Assembly: GCA_017960985.1 (NCBI GenBank) | Contig: JAGCYD010000063.1 | Coordinates: forward strand, 1 to 64,000 | Direction of reading: 5' to 3' | DNA from: Bacteroidaceae bacterium | GTDB lineage: Bacteria; Bacteroidota; Bacteroidia; Bacteroidales; Bacteroidaceae | DNA: 64,000 bases | Shown: positions 23,611 to 32,097 of the stretch, one piece after another | Layout: each line of letters opens with the position of its first letter | How positions within the stretch are numbered: position 1 is the stretch's first letter | Notes under the pieces: model-generated | The model's input: the letters and a program-made list of their open reading frames with translations, nothing else | Told to the model about the DNA's origin: nothing | Database searches by the model: none | Program-made: the position numbers and the translations under genes

Positions 23611-25323
23611 TTATGCTTGACGGTAATTGTCGAGTTGGTCAACGGTCATCTTACCGACCAGCGAAGCATGCTTCTCAACTTCGGCCTCGGCCAGATTGGC
23701 ATATACCTGCAGGCTCTTGCCAAAGAGTTCGGGAGCCTTCGAGGCATTCTGCAGGAGCAACAGGCACATGATGACATCGGCTGCCATCTCGTAAAGATGA
23801 CGGGCGCAAAGGTCGTGTAGGTCGTTGTCCCCAGCCTCCTTCACGGCATTGGTGCAGGCGTTGAACTTCTCTGCCATCGTCTTGACACGCTTCTGGATAC
23901 TTGCATACTCGGGAGCAACTGACTGTGCCAGCATATCTTCGATGACTTGTGCATAGAAGCCATTGGTGACATAGCGAATAGCAGCCACCGTCTGCAACTG
24001 AGTCGTACCCTCGTAGATGCTCGTGATACGAGCGTCGCGATAGATGCGCTGACAAGCGTATTCGAGCATGAAACCGCTACCACCGTGTATCTGAATACAG
24101 TCGTAACCATTCTGGTTGGCATATTCGGAGTTCATACCCTTGGCCAATGGTGTGAAGGCATCGGCCAAACGACTGTACTGCTTCAATTCGGCACGCTCCG
24201 CGGGTTCCAGTTTGCGCTCACGACTGATGTCCTCCAGCGCCTTGTAGATATCCACATAGCGGGCGGTCTGATAGAGCAAGGCACGACCAGCATCGAGGCG
24301 AGCCTTGATGTTCGAAATCATCTCTGCCACAGCTGGGAACTCGATAATGGCCTTGCCGAACTGCTTGCGGTCGCGAGCATAGGCAATGGCCTCGTTGTAG
24401 GCGGCTTGACTAAGGCCTACTGACTGAGCAGCGATACCGAGACGGGCGCCGTTCATCAGCGACATGACATACTTAATCAAACCCAACTTGCGGTCGCCAC
24501 AAAGTTCACACTTGGCATTCTTGTACACAAGTTCACAGGTAGGACTGCCGTGAATACCGAGTTTATTCTCGATGCGGCGGACATCCACACCGCCGTCGCG
24601 CTTGTCATAGATAAACATAGACAGGCCACGACCATCGCGTGTGCCAGCCTCAGAACGAGCCAATACAAGGTGGATATCAGAGTCTCCGTTGGTGATAAAA
24701 CGCTTTGAGCCATTCAGTCGCCAACAATCGTTCTCCTCGTCGTAAGTAGCCTTGAGCATGACGCTCTGCAAGTCACTTCCTGCATCGGGCTCGGTGAGGT
24801 CCATTGACATGGTTTCGCCAGCACATACGCGAGGGATGTACTTCTTGCGCTGCTCCTCGTTACCGAAGCAATACAGCGTTTCAATGCAGTCTTGCAATGA
24901 CCAGATGTTCTCGAAGCCAGCATCGCCAGTCGAAACGATTTCGTTGGCAGCGGTATAGACCGTAACGGGCAGATTCAAGCCGTTGTAGCGGCGCGGCATA
25001 GTCATACCGTTCAAGCCAGCCTTTCGCATAGCATTGAGATTCTCGTAGGTCTTCTCGGCATAGCGCACACGACCGCCCTCGCAATGAGGCCCCTCTGCAT
25101 CCACAGCCTCAGCATTGGGTGCCACGACATTGGCCGTTATGTCGCCAACGACTTCGAGCACCTTGTCATACGAGTCCATCGCATCGGCAAAGTCCTGCGG
25201 TGCTTCGTCGTACTGGTCTTTGTCTGCAAAGTTGCACTCTTTCAGTTCGACAATGCGAGGCATCAACTCGCTTTGTTCCAGTTCGAACTTAATCTCCTTT
25301 ATATCTGAATAATAGTTTGCCAT
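23611..25323 (-). CDS. Acyl-CoA dehydrogenase
   Basis: 570 aa flavoprotein, longer than the ~380-residue classical enzyme because of N- and C-terminal extensions, as in the AidB/ACAD-like group with an extra C-terminal domain. Visible: FAD/substrate motif MDLTEPDAGSDLQ, NGSKRFITNGDSD, and IYRDARITSIYEGTTQLQ, whose Glu in YEGT is the expected catalytic base. Passes electrons to the ETF encoded upstream; its start overlaps the etfA stop. Physiological acyl-CoA unknown; in an anaerobe it may work in the reductive direction. Confidence 0.93.
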   Translation of the reverse strand: MANYYSDIKEIKFELEQSELMPRIVELKECNFADKDQYDEAPQDFADAMDSYDKVLEVVGDITANVVAPNAEAVDAEGPHCEGGRVRYAEKTYENLNAMRKAGLNGMTMPRRYNGLNLPVTVYTAANEIVSTGDAGFENIWSLQDCIETLYCFGNEEQRKKYIPRVCAGETMSMDLTEPDAGSDLQSVMLKATYDEENDCWRLNGSKRFITNGDSDIHLVLARSEAGTRDGRGLSMFIYDKRDGGVDVRRIENKLGIHGSPTCELVYKNAKCELCGDRKLGLIKYVMSLMNGARLGIAAQSVGLSQAAYNEAIAYARDRKQFGKAIIEFPAVAEMISNIKARLDAGRALLYQTARYVDIYKALEDISRERKLEPAERAELKQYSRLADAFTPLAKGMNSEYANQNGYDCIQIHGGSGFMLEYACQRIYRDARITSIYEGTTQLQTVAAIRYVTNGFYAQVIEDMLAQSVAPEYASIQKRVKTMAEKFNACTNAVKEAGDNDLHDLCARHLYEMAADVIMCLLLLQNASKAPELFGKSLQVYANLAEAEVEKHASLVGKMTVDQLDNYRQA

Positions 25324-26345
25324 TATTTCGAGTTTTGCTTGTAATACTTGATAAGTTTCGGCACAACCTCTTCCACCGTACCATTGATGACATAGTCAGC
25401 GATGGTATTGATGGGGGCATTCTCGTCGCTATTGATGGAGATGATGATGCCCGACTCCTTCATACCTGCCACATGCTGAATGGCACCACTGATGCCACAA
25501 GCGATATATACCTTCGGACGGACGGTGACACCCGTCTGACCAATCTGCAAGTCGTGGTCGGCAAAGCCAGCATCCACGGCAGCACGCGAGGCACCCACCT
25601 CGGCATGCAGCACCTTGGCGAGTTCATAGAGTTGGTCGAAACCTTCCTTCGAGCCCACGCCGTAGCCACCAGCCACAATGATAGAAGCACCCTTGAGGTT
25701 GTTCTTCGAGGCCTGCACATGGCGGTCGAGCACCTTGGTAACGTATTCCGTCTCAGGAACAAACTTGGCTACGTCCTCGATGATGACCTCACCCTTGTAA
25801 TTGGGGTCGAGCACCTCAGCCTTCATCACACCGCTACGCACCGTTGCCATCTGCGGACGATTCTCGGGGTTGACGATGGTTGCCACGATGTTTCCACCGA
25901 AGGCGGGACGAATCTGATAGAGCAGATTCTCGTAGGTCTTACCCAACTTCTTGTCCTCATGTGGACCAATCTCCAATGCCGTGCAGTCAGCAGTCAAGCC
26001 GCTGTGCAAGGCACTGCTGACGCGAGGTCCCAAATCGCGACCTACCACATCGGCACCCATGAGACAGATTTGCGGTTTCTCCTGCTTGAACAGATTCACC
26101 AACACTGCGGTATGAGGCTTCGAGGTGTAGGGCGAAAGACCCTCGGCATCGAAGATGTGCAACTTATCTACGCCGTAGGGGAGAATCTGGCTCTCCACCT
26201 TTCCCGTGATGCCACTGCCTGCGGCCACGGCCTCCAACTGCACACCCAGCGTATTGGCCAACTTGCGGCCTTTGGTGAGCAGTTCCTGACTTACTTCGGC
26301 AACTTTCGTGCCTTCAAGTTCGCAATAAACGAATATATTGTTCAT
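25323..26345 (-). CDS. etfA: Electron transfer flavoprotein alpha subunit
   Basis: 340 aa. N-terminal NNIFVYCELEGTKVAEVSQE, and the C-terminal FAD-binding signature (IACGISGAIQHVAGMKESGI, ISINSDENAPINTIADYVI). Together with EtfB accepts or donates electrons for the acyl-CoA dehydrogenase. Seven bp from etfB, and its last base overlaps the dehydrogenase start. Confidence 0.96.
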   Translation of the reverse strand: MNNIFVYCELEGTKVAEVSQELLTKGRKLANTLGVQLEAVAAGSGITGKVESQILPYGVDKLHIFDAEGLSPYTSKPHTAVLVNLFKQEKPQICLMGADVVGRDLGPRVSSALHSGLTADCTALEIGPHEDKKLGKTYENLLYQIRPAFGGNIVATIVNPENRPQMATVRSGVMKAEVLDPNYKGEVIIEDVAKFVPETEYVTKVLDRHVQASKNNLKGASIIVAGGYGVGSKEGFDQLYELAKVLHAEVGASRAAVDAGFADHDLQIGQTGVTVRPKVYIACGISGAIQHVAGMKESGIIISINSDENAPINTIADYVINGTVEEVVPKLIKYYKQNSK

Positions 26346-26351
26346 AGGGCG

Positions 26352-27239
26352 TTATCCAATAGTATGACTTGCGAGGAGTTCTTGCACCAGTCCGTTGATA
26401 TCACTGTCGGAACCCGTCAGCACTTTACTCTCCTTTGCCTTGAAGACGATATTCTCCACGGCCTTCACTTTCGTGGGCGAACCTGCGAGACCACACTGAT
26501 TCAGGTCGGCATTGATGTCGGCCGTTGTCAGTTGCTGAATCTTGAGGTACTTCTTCTTACCATACTGGTCGGCGTAGGGCAACTGCTCGTAGGTAGTGTC
26601 CTGCGGCAACTCCAACGGAGCGAGAGCACGCTTGTACTTCATCACCAGTTTCACATTCCTTGGGCGACAGGGAGCAGCACTTCCGTTCACCGTCAGCACG
26701 CAAGGCAGTGGGCTTTCCACCGTCTCCACACCGCCGTCAATATGGCGAGTGGCGGTAATCCGTCCGTCCTTGACGCTGAGGATTTCCTCCGTATAAGTGA
26801 TTTGGTTCAGTCCCAACTTCTCTGCCACCTGAGGACCTACCTGTGCGGTGTCGCCGTCGATGGCCTGACGACCGCCGATGATGAGGTCCACATTGGGGCA
26901 CACATGCTTGATGGCTGTGGCCAAAGCATAACTTGTGGCGAGGGTATCGGCACCAGCAAAAGCGCGGTCGGTGAGCAGATAGCCGCCATCGGCACCGCGG
27001 TACATAGCTTCACGAATCACTTCCGCTGCACGGCCAGGTCCCATCGTCAGGATGTTTACCGTTGTGCCGGGGTTTTGGTCTTTCAATCTAAGAGCCTGCT
27101 CAAGGGCATTCAAATCCTCGGGATTGAAAATAGCAGGCAACGCACTGCGGTTCACCGTGCCTTCTGGAGTCATGGCATCGGGGCCTACATTGCGTGTGTC
27201 AGGTACTTGTTTGGCAAGTACAACTATATTTAACTTCAT
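26352..27239 (-). CDS. etfB: Electron transfer flavoprotein beta subunit
   Basis: 295 aa, slightly longer than the usual ~255-residue beta subunit. N-terminal VVLAKQVPDTRNV, IDGDTAQVGPQVAEKLGL and the ETF beta signature SPLPCVLTVNGSAAPCRPRN. First gene of the etfB-etfA-dehydrogenase operon. Whether it is a bifurcating type cannot be decided by eye. Confidence 0.95.
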   Translation of the reverse strand: MKLNIVVLAKQVPDTRNVGPDAMTPEGTVNRSALPAIFNPEDLNALEQALRLKDQNPGTTVNILTMGPGRAAEVIREAMYRGADGGYLLTDRAFAGADTLATSYALATAIKHVCPNVDLIIGGRQAIDGDTAQVGPQVAEKLGLNQITYTEEILSVKDGRITATRHIDGGVETVESPLPCVLTVNGSAAPCRPRNVKLVMKYKRALAPLELPQDTTYEQLPYADQYGKKKYLKIQQLTTADINADLNQCGLAGSPTKVKAVENIVFKAKESKVLTGSDSDINGLVQELLASHTIG

Positions 27240-27287
27240 ATTTCTATTATATTAATATATAGATATGTATTCTCGCTTTTTGCGGTG

Positions 27288-27295
27288 CAAAGATA
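27288..27295 (-). promoter_or_regulatory. -7 box of the etf operon
   Basis: TATCTTTG on the minus strand, 48 nt before the etfB ATG. Confidence 0.6.
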
Positions 27296-27359
27296 CGAAA
27301 AAACAAGGGCAGAACAAACGAAAGGTATTCGTTTTTACGCCGAGATAGAGTATCTTCGC

Positions 27360-29318
27360 CTATTTATCGTTTGAACTTTCTCCTGGTGTGAGGTTCATCT
27401 CCAACACATTGAAAGAGTAGGCAGGAATGTCGAGTTGTATGTTGGTGCCACAAGCCGACAATGCCTTCTCTACAGGAACTACGCGATACATATTCTCTGC
27501 CGTATTCTCAGCAGCATCGCTCTCGGCAGTCATTTGAGTAAGCACAATACCCGAAGCCGTATAGCCTTGTGTAGTAAGCATCGTTGCAAAGTTCTCGGAA
27601 TTGGGATTCACCAGTTTAACATACAGTTTATTACCTTCTCTGCTGGCAGAGGCATAAACACGGCGCTGTGCAGACTTGCCTTCTTCGGACTGCATGGCGT
27701 TGCCCTCCTCCGTCCAAGTAATGTTTCTCGTGCCCAACTTCTGCGACATGAGTTTCTGTACATAATACGATGGTGTGCCATAACTATGTGTGGCATCGAA
27801 GCGTATCATGTCGGGCTTCCACTTCTGATCGTTCTCGTTGACGAAAATGGGGGCATATGAAGCCATCGTCACGATATCGCTATTGCGCTCCATACCTTGC
27901 ATATAGACGGCCTCACCCAATGCTGCGGCCAAGTTACCCGTCGTGCCGAAGTTCTGCGTCACGGCATACTCGCCCGGGTATATCTTGGGACCTGAACGGT
28001 CGTATGTGTCGTACTTCTCATAGTTCTGCACGAACCACGAAGGCGAACGGTAATAGTGCTCGTCGAGCAAATCCACGGGATAATCGTTGCGCCACGAAGG
28101 GTTGTCCGTGCCCCACGACTGCACATTGCCGATGCAGACGATGTCGGGGTAGGCAGCCTTAATGGCTTGGTAGAACTTCCAATAGCGTTCGGCATACTGA
28201 TAACTCTGGTCGTTGTTGTTATGGGCGTGGTAGTTATAGTTCTCATCTCCGATTTCGATGTACTTCAGACCGAAAGATTCAGGGTGCCCGTTAGCAGCGC
28301 GCTTGGCTCCCCAAGTGGTCGTTGTTGCCCCGTTGGCATATTCGATGGCATCGAGCGCCTCCTGAATGAACTCGTCAAGGTCGTCAATGTCCTGATACCA
28401 TTTGTGTCCCAAGCCCACATTCACCACGAAGAGGGGAACGGCACCGAGGTCTTCACTCAGTTGCAACATCTCGTGGAATCCAAAGGCATCCGAACTTCTA
28501 TAGTGCCAGTTGATATTCCAATGACCTGGCCGCTCCTCGATTTTTCCGATAGTTTTCTTCCACTCAAAGCGGTTACGCTCACCATTGGCATACTCGCCCT
28601 CCACATAGCATCCACCTGGGAAGCGCATGAAACGCGGTTTCAGGTCTTCCAGCATTTGTGCCAAATCCTTGCGACAGCCGTGTCCCTTGTATGTTTCGGC
28701 AGGCATTAGGCTTACCACATCCAAGTCGAAGGCCTTTTTCGATGTCGTCTGCAATTGCAAACGAGCCTTGCCCGTGATATGCGCGCCGTCGGGAATGGTC
28801 AGTGTGTACTTCATCCAAGTCTTGCCAAATTTGACATCCTTCGATGCCGAGAGGAGCACTTCACTCGTATTGTAGTCGATAAGCCTTGCTGTCAGCGTGG
28901 TGCTGAACGCGGCATCGGCACGGGCAAAAAAGGTCAGCGTATATGCCGACTGTCCGTCCAGTCGCATTCCCCAGTAGCCGTCGTTCACGATATTGGCTCC
29001 GCCCGATGGCGAAGCGACATGCAGATACTGCTGCTGAGCAGCGTTCATCAACCGCTTGCTGGACAAAGATATCTTCGTTGCATTTCTGCTGCTCCAGTTT
29101 TCAATCTTATTTTGGCTATCCTCAAACGAGCGGTTGCTTACCATCTCGCTCCAAAGACCACCATCGGCAGCATGATTGATTTCCTCAAAGAAGATGCCAT
29201 ACTGCGACTCGGAAATATTCGCGCCATACACATCGGGGTGCAAAGTAAAGTGCACCTGTCCCACGGCGTACAAGGTCGAGGCTAACAGACAAATACAAGA
29301 AAAGAAAGTTTTATTCAT
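27360..29318 (-). CDS. Secreted alpha-L-arabinofuranosidase, GH51
   Basis: 652 aa with signal peptide MNKTFFSCICLLASTLYAVG. It would release arabinose from arabinan or arabinoxylan. Layout: N-terminal GH51 start (GANISESQYGIFFEEINHAA), a CBM-like jelly roll (~70-205), a (beta/alpha)8 barrel (PRFMRFPGGCYVEGEY) and a C-terminal beta domain. The predicted acid/base Glu359 lies in IEIGDENYN; the nucleophile is probably Glu450 in YPGEYAV. The residue before the acid/base is Asp358, while clan GH-A enzymes nearly always have Asn there (GNE). This could lower activity or change the optimum. Periplasmic or surface location. Confidence 0.88.
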   Translation of the reverse strand: MNKTFFSCICLLASTLYAVGQVHFTLHPDVYGANISESQYGIFFEEINHAADGGLWSEMVSNRSFEDSQNKIENWSSRNATKISLSSKRLMNAAQQQYLHVASPSGGANIVNDGYWGMRLDGQSAYTLTFFARADAAFSTTLTARLIDYNTSEVLLSASKDVKFGKTWMKYTLTIPDGAHITGKARLQLQTTSKKAFDLDVVSLMPAETYKGHGCRKDLAQMLEDLKPRFMRFPGGCYVEGEYANGERNRFEWKKTIGKIEERPGHWNINWHYRSSDAFGFHEMLQLSEDLGAVPLFVVNVGLGHKWYQDIDDLDEFIQEALDAIEYANGATTTTWGAKRAANGHPESFGLKYIEIGDENYNYHAHNNNDQSYQYAERYWKFYQAIKAAYPDIVCIGNVQSWGTDNPSWRNDYPVDLLDEHYYRSPSWFVQNYEKYDTYDRSGPKIYPGEYAVTQNFGTTGNLAAALGEAVYMQGMERNSDIVTMASYAPIFVNENDQKWKPDMIRFDATHSYGTPSYYVQKLMSQKLGTRNITWTEEGNAMQSEEGKSAQRRVYASASREGNKLYVKLVNPNSENFATMLTTQGYTASGIVLTQMTAESDAAENTAENMYRVVPVEKALSACGTNIQLDIPAYSFNVLEMNLTPGESSNDK

Positions 29319-29454
29319 CTTTTTTTAGAGTTTTAGAGGGAGACATCCCTATATGATTTAGGGACACAGATACAAAAAAAATACGAGGTACGAGGTGAAA
29401 ATACGGGACAACTGCACATTTCGTCCAGTTTTATGCAGTTTTTCGTTTTTGAAA

Positions 29455-29608
29455 GGATAGTATTCTTTGGCGATGAGGAATAGTATTCCGTCATCAATAG
29501 AAATACTATTCCGCCATGTGCAGACATAGTCTGGCGCCAGACGAGGGTTAGCCTGGCGCCAGTCGAGGGTTGGTCTGGCGCCAGACGGAAGCCCGTCTCG
29601 CGCCAGGC
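29455..29608. repeat. Palindromic tandem array with 22-23 bp period
   Basis: Seven successive units. The anchor words TAGTATTC, TAGTATTC, TACTATTC, TAGTCTGG, TAGCCTGG, TGGTCTGG start at 29458, 29481, 29504, 29527, 29549, 29571; spacings are 23, 23, 23, 22, 22. A seventh unit (GTCTCGCGCCAGGC) follows. Several units hold a palindrome: GGAATAGTATTCC, GTCTGGCGCCAGAC (twice) and CTGGCGCCAG. The period is not a multiple of three, and the overlapping short ORFs look spurious. It lies between the GH51 start and the stop of the next gene. Confidence 0.8.
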
Positions 29609-29670
29609 CAACAAGGAGATGGAACAGCCCTCGCACACGCATGCGCGCGTTCTTTCTATTATACATAGAA

Positions 29671-29708
29671 GAATCCCCCTGCAGTCTTTGCTGACTGTAG
29701 GGGGATTC
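29671..29708 (-). terminator. Stem-loop after the CxxC dockerin gene
   Basis: 16-bp arms (GAATCCCCCTGCAGTC / GACTGTAGGGGGATTC, one mismatch) with a 6-nt loop. No long T-run follows, so termination is likely but not certain. Confidence 0.6.
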
Positions 29709-29727
29709 CGTATCTTGTCACCTCAGT

Positions 29728-31152
29728 TTATCTTCCTAACAGGTCGTTCACCAAGGCCGTGATATCCGAGAGGTCAAGTTTACCGTCATCGTTATAGTCG
29801 GCATTTGCCCACAGCTTATTCATTACCACATGCACCAATGTGACAACATCTTCAACGGAAAGATGACCGTCACAAGTCACATCTCCCTTTGCATGGCTGT
29901 AGTGTTTTTCGCCTGCCATACGCGTGCACACGCCATATTCGTCAAACTGATGTCCAAGGGCTGGAATGCTTGTTCCCGTCACGCTATAGGTACATTTCGA
30001 GCAATGATATGCCTCTGTGTGGCCTGCAGTGGTACAAGTTGGCTCCGTTGCTGCGGCATCCGTCACCAAGACATGATTGACCTGTTGCCAATATGAGCAA
30101 ACACTACATTGGGCGAGATGATAGCTCGCAGTAGATTCGGTATAGGTCCAAACATGTGTTTGAGTCGCTTCATAATTACAACGCGAACACCCATGTCTAT
30201 GATGGGAAGAGCCTGCTTGTTGCCAACCCGACCACATATGATCTACTTTATTCTGGTAATTGCAGTTAACACAGGGCGTATAACACTGGGTAGCACTGTA
30301 AGCGGTGTAAACGCCCGACCAGCTGTGGTTGGTGTATGTCTTAAGACCACACACCGAGCACTGGCGATAACATTGTGTACTGTTGGCACTAATATAATTA
30401 CCTGTAAAAGTGCAGGTCGCCGTTGAACGCGTATATCCGCAAACGGTACAGTAATACTTGTGTTGTGCCGTAGAAACCAACTGATAGGCAAGTGAGCAAA
30501 CATGCGTGCCCGTGACATTCAGATAGATGTAATAGCTGGCCGAACTCGATGCGTTTCCCGCGTTCATATCGGCATTTTCTAATTGCGAATAATCAGAACT
30601 GCCATTATACTTCCTTACATAGGTACTATAGCTACTTTTGCCGCGCAATGTTGTGCTCGCCACGCCAGCCAAACCCGTGATAGGTTTCCATGTCGAAGTC
30701 GAAGTATGTGTTGTATTGTTTTGCTTCGTGTAGTAGAGATAGAGGTCGGATGCATTGGCTCCACGCCCACGGTTCAAGTTTCCGCCCTTACTGTCGTAAG
30801 CCGTACCGTCGGCCTTATTTGAGTAATTAATGGGCTGGAAAGTCGCACCATTCACCGTAACCGTCTGATTCTCCGTACCAGCATACGACGAGCCGCTCAC
30901 AACAAGTAAGCCCGTGATGGCATCTGCCACATTCGTCGAAGTCTTGTAGCCCAGATAGATGTAATGTCCGCTACCACCTTTGTTCAAGTCCTGATGGATT
31001 ACGGTGTAGCCTTTGTCTGTGAGCAATTTTTTAGCCTTCGCTGAATCGCTTTCATGTACAGCCACCATGAGGTCACTGATAAAGTTTGTCGCTTTCGCAG
31101 TTGCTCCAAATCCTAAAAGGACCACGAGGAGCACGAAGATTCTGTACTTCAT
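29728..31152 (-). CDS. Secreted CxxC-repeat protein with C-terminal dockerin
   Basis: 474 aa. Signal peptide MKYRIFVLLVVLLGFGATA. Residues ~25-215 are an unrecognised Ser/Thr/Tyr-rich domain. About 220-410 hold a series of Cys-x2-Cys knuckles, many followed within ~20 residues by His and Trp: CTVCGY, CSVCGLK, CVNCNYQ, CSRCNYE, CSVCSYW, CSKCTYS. The C-terminus (KGDVTCDGHLSVEDV and NADYNDDGKLDLSDITALV) is a type I dockerin-like pair of calcium-binding loops. CxxC knuckles suggest metal binding or disulfides; outside the cytoplasm both are possible. Function unknown. A stem-loop follows the gene. Confidence 0.72.
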   Translation of the reverse strand: MKYRIFVLLVVLLGFGATAKATNFISDLMVAVHESDSAKAKKLLTDKGYTVIHQDLNKGGSGHYIYLGYKTSTNVADAITGLLVVSGSSYAGTENQTVTVNGATFQPINYSNKADGTAYDSKGGNLNRGRGANASDLYLYYTKQNNTTHTSTSTWKPITGLAGVASTTLRGKSSYSTYVRKYNGSSDYSQLENADMNAGNASSSASYYIYLNVTGTHVCSLAYQLVSTAQHKYYCTVCGYTRSTATCTFTGNYISANSTQCYRQCSVCGLKTYTNHSWSGVYTAYSATQCYTPCVNCNYQNKVDHMWSGWQQAGSSHHRHGCSRCNYEATQTHVWTYTESTASYHLAQCSVCSYWQQVNHVLVTDAAATEPTCTTAGHTEAYHCSKCTYSVTGTSIPALGHQFDEYGVCTRMAGEKHYSHAKGDVTCDGHLSVEDVVTLVHVVMNKLWANADYNDDGKLDLSDITALVNDLLGR

Positions 31153-31372
31153 ACCTTATTATTATATATATTTGGGGGCAAAGATACAAAATTGTTCCGA
31201 TATCGCCATACGATATCGAGCAATATAGCAATGGGACAAGAGCCAAAGAGGCGTTTCTGCAAATATGCAAATGCGTTTTGCGAATATGCAAATGGAGTAT
31301 GGCGAATCGTTCGTATTTTTGTATTTGTTAAGAAATGACTATTATTTATTAACCTTTATAAAAGATTCTATT
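31153..31372. other. Intergenic region with degenerate ~22-bp repeats
   Basis: Divergent gap. GCGTTT recurs at 31251 and 31273, and GCRAATATGCAAATG at 31259 and 31280, spacings of 21-22 bp; a partial unit GCGAAT is at 31302. TATTTTTG at 31314-31321 is the likely -7 box of the barrel gene. Confidence 0.4.
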
Positions 31373-32089
31373 ATGGTAAAGAAGATTCTTTTGGCAGCCA
31401 TTCTGCTGGCTGGAGTGAGTGTAATGAATGCTCAGACCAAGAGCACTGCAAAGAAAACGACCGCTACAAAAGTAAGTACGACAAGTGCTGAACAAGACGG
31501 TAAGTTCTACATGGGTGGAACCCTTGGCTTCACTTGGAGTTCGATGAAGCCCAATGGTGGTGCAAAGAGTAGCGGTGCCTCTTTCAAAATTAACCCCGAA
31601 CTGGGCTATAAGTTGAGCAAGAAGGTTTCCGTTGGTTTGCAAGTAGGCTATTCTCACGGTTATGCAGCCTTCGGCGGCATCGACTTCAACGACTTCAAGT
31701 CTATTGCCAATGCCGTTATCAGTACGGCGGCCGACATCGCAAGCGACAACAACATGAAGTTGAACAGCATGCGCGTTGCGCCCTATGTACGATACAATTT
31801 CCTCCAAGCAGGCAAATTTGGCATGTTTGTTGAGGGTGGCATCGGTTACATCTATGTCAAGGGTGACGGAAATATGCTTATCCTGAACGACCCCAAACTG
31901 AATGTAATCGAGGTAAACATCCGTCCGGGTATCTCTGTACAATTGGCAAAGAATGTTGACTTGGTTGCCAAGGTTGGTTCACTCGGTTTTATCCACGGTA
32001 AGGAGAAGGGCACCGATGTGAAGATTACTCGCTTCGGTCTTGATGTTGATACCTACAACATTCTGTTCGGTCTGAACTACCGCTTCTAA
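31373..32089 (+). CDS. Outer-membrane beta-barrel protein, 238 aa
   Basis: Starts MVKKILLAAILLAGVSVMNA, a signal peptide, then a Lys/Thr-rich linker (STAKKTTATKVSTTS). The rest is alternating beta strands with Gly/aromatic residues, ending DVDTYNILFGLNYRF with a terminal Phe, as for a small eight-strand OmpW/OprF-like barrel. An earlier ATG (31265) precedes the promoter box and is rejected. The gene 8 bp downstream may be co-transcribed. Ligand unknown. Confidence 0.82.
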   Translation: MVKKILLAAILLAGVSVMNAQTKSTAKKTTATKVSTTSAEQDGKFYMGGTLGFTWSSMKPNGGAKSSGASFKINPELGYKLSKKVSVGLQVGYSHGYAAFGGIDFNDFKSIANAVISTAADIASDNNMKLNSMRVAPYVRYNFLQAGKFGMFVEGGIGYIYVKGDGNMLILNDPKLNVIEVNIRPGISVQLAKNVDLVAKVGSLGFIHGKEKGTDVKITRFGLDVDTYNILFGLNYRF

Positions 32090-32097
32090 TCTCTACT

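Noticed and set aside
25317..27233. 638-codon open frame antisense to etfA and etfB
   Set aside because: Covers two clear ETF genes on the other strand; no recognisable protein.
29455..29608. CRISPR array
   Set aside because: Units adjoin without unique spacers, period is far too short, and there are no cas genes.
29333..29666. Two overlapping ~100-codon frames across the 29.5-kb array
   Set aside because: They translate the palindromic repeats; the period is not a multiple of three, and there is no start context.
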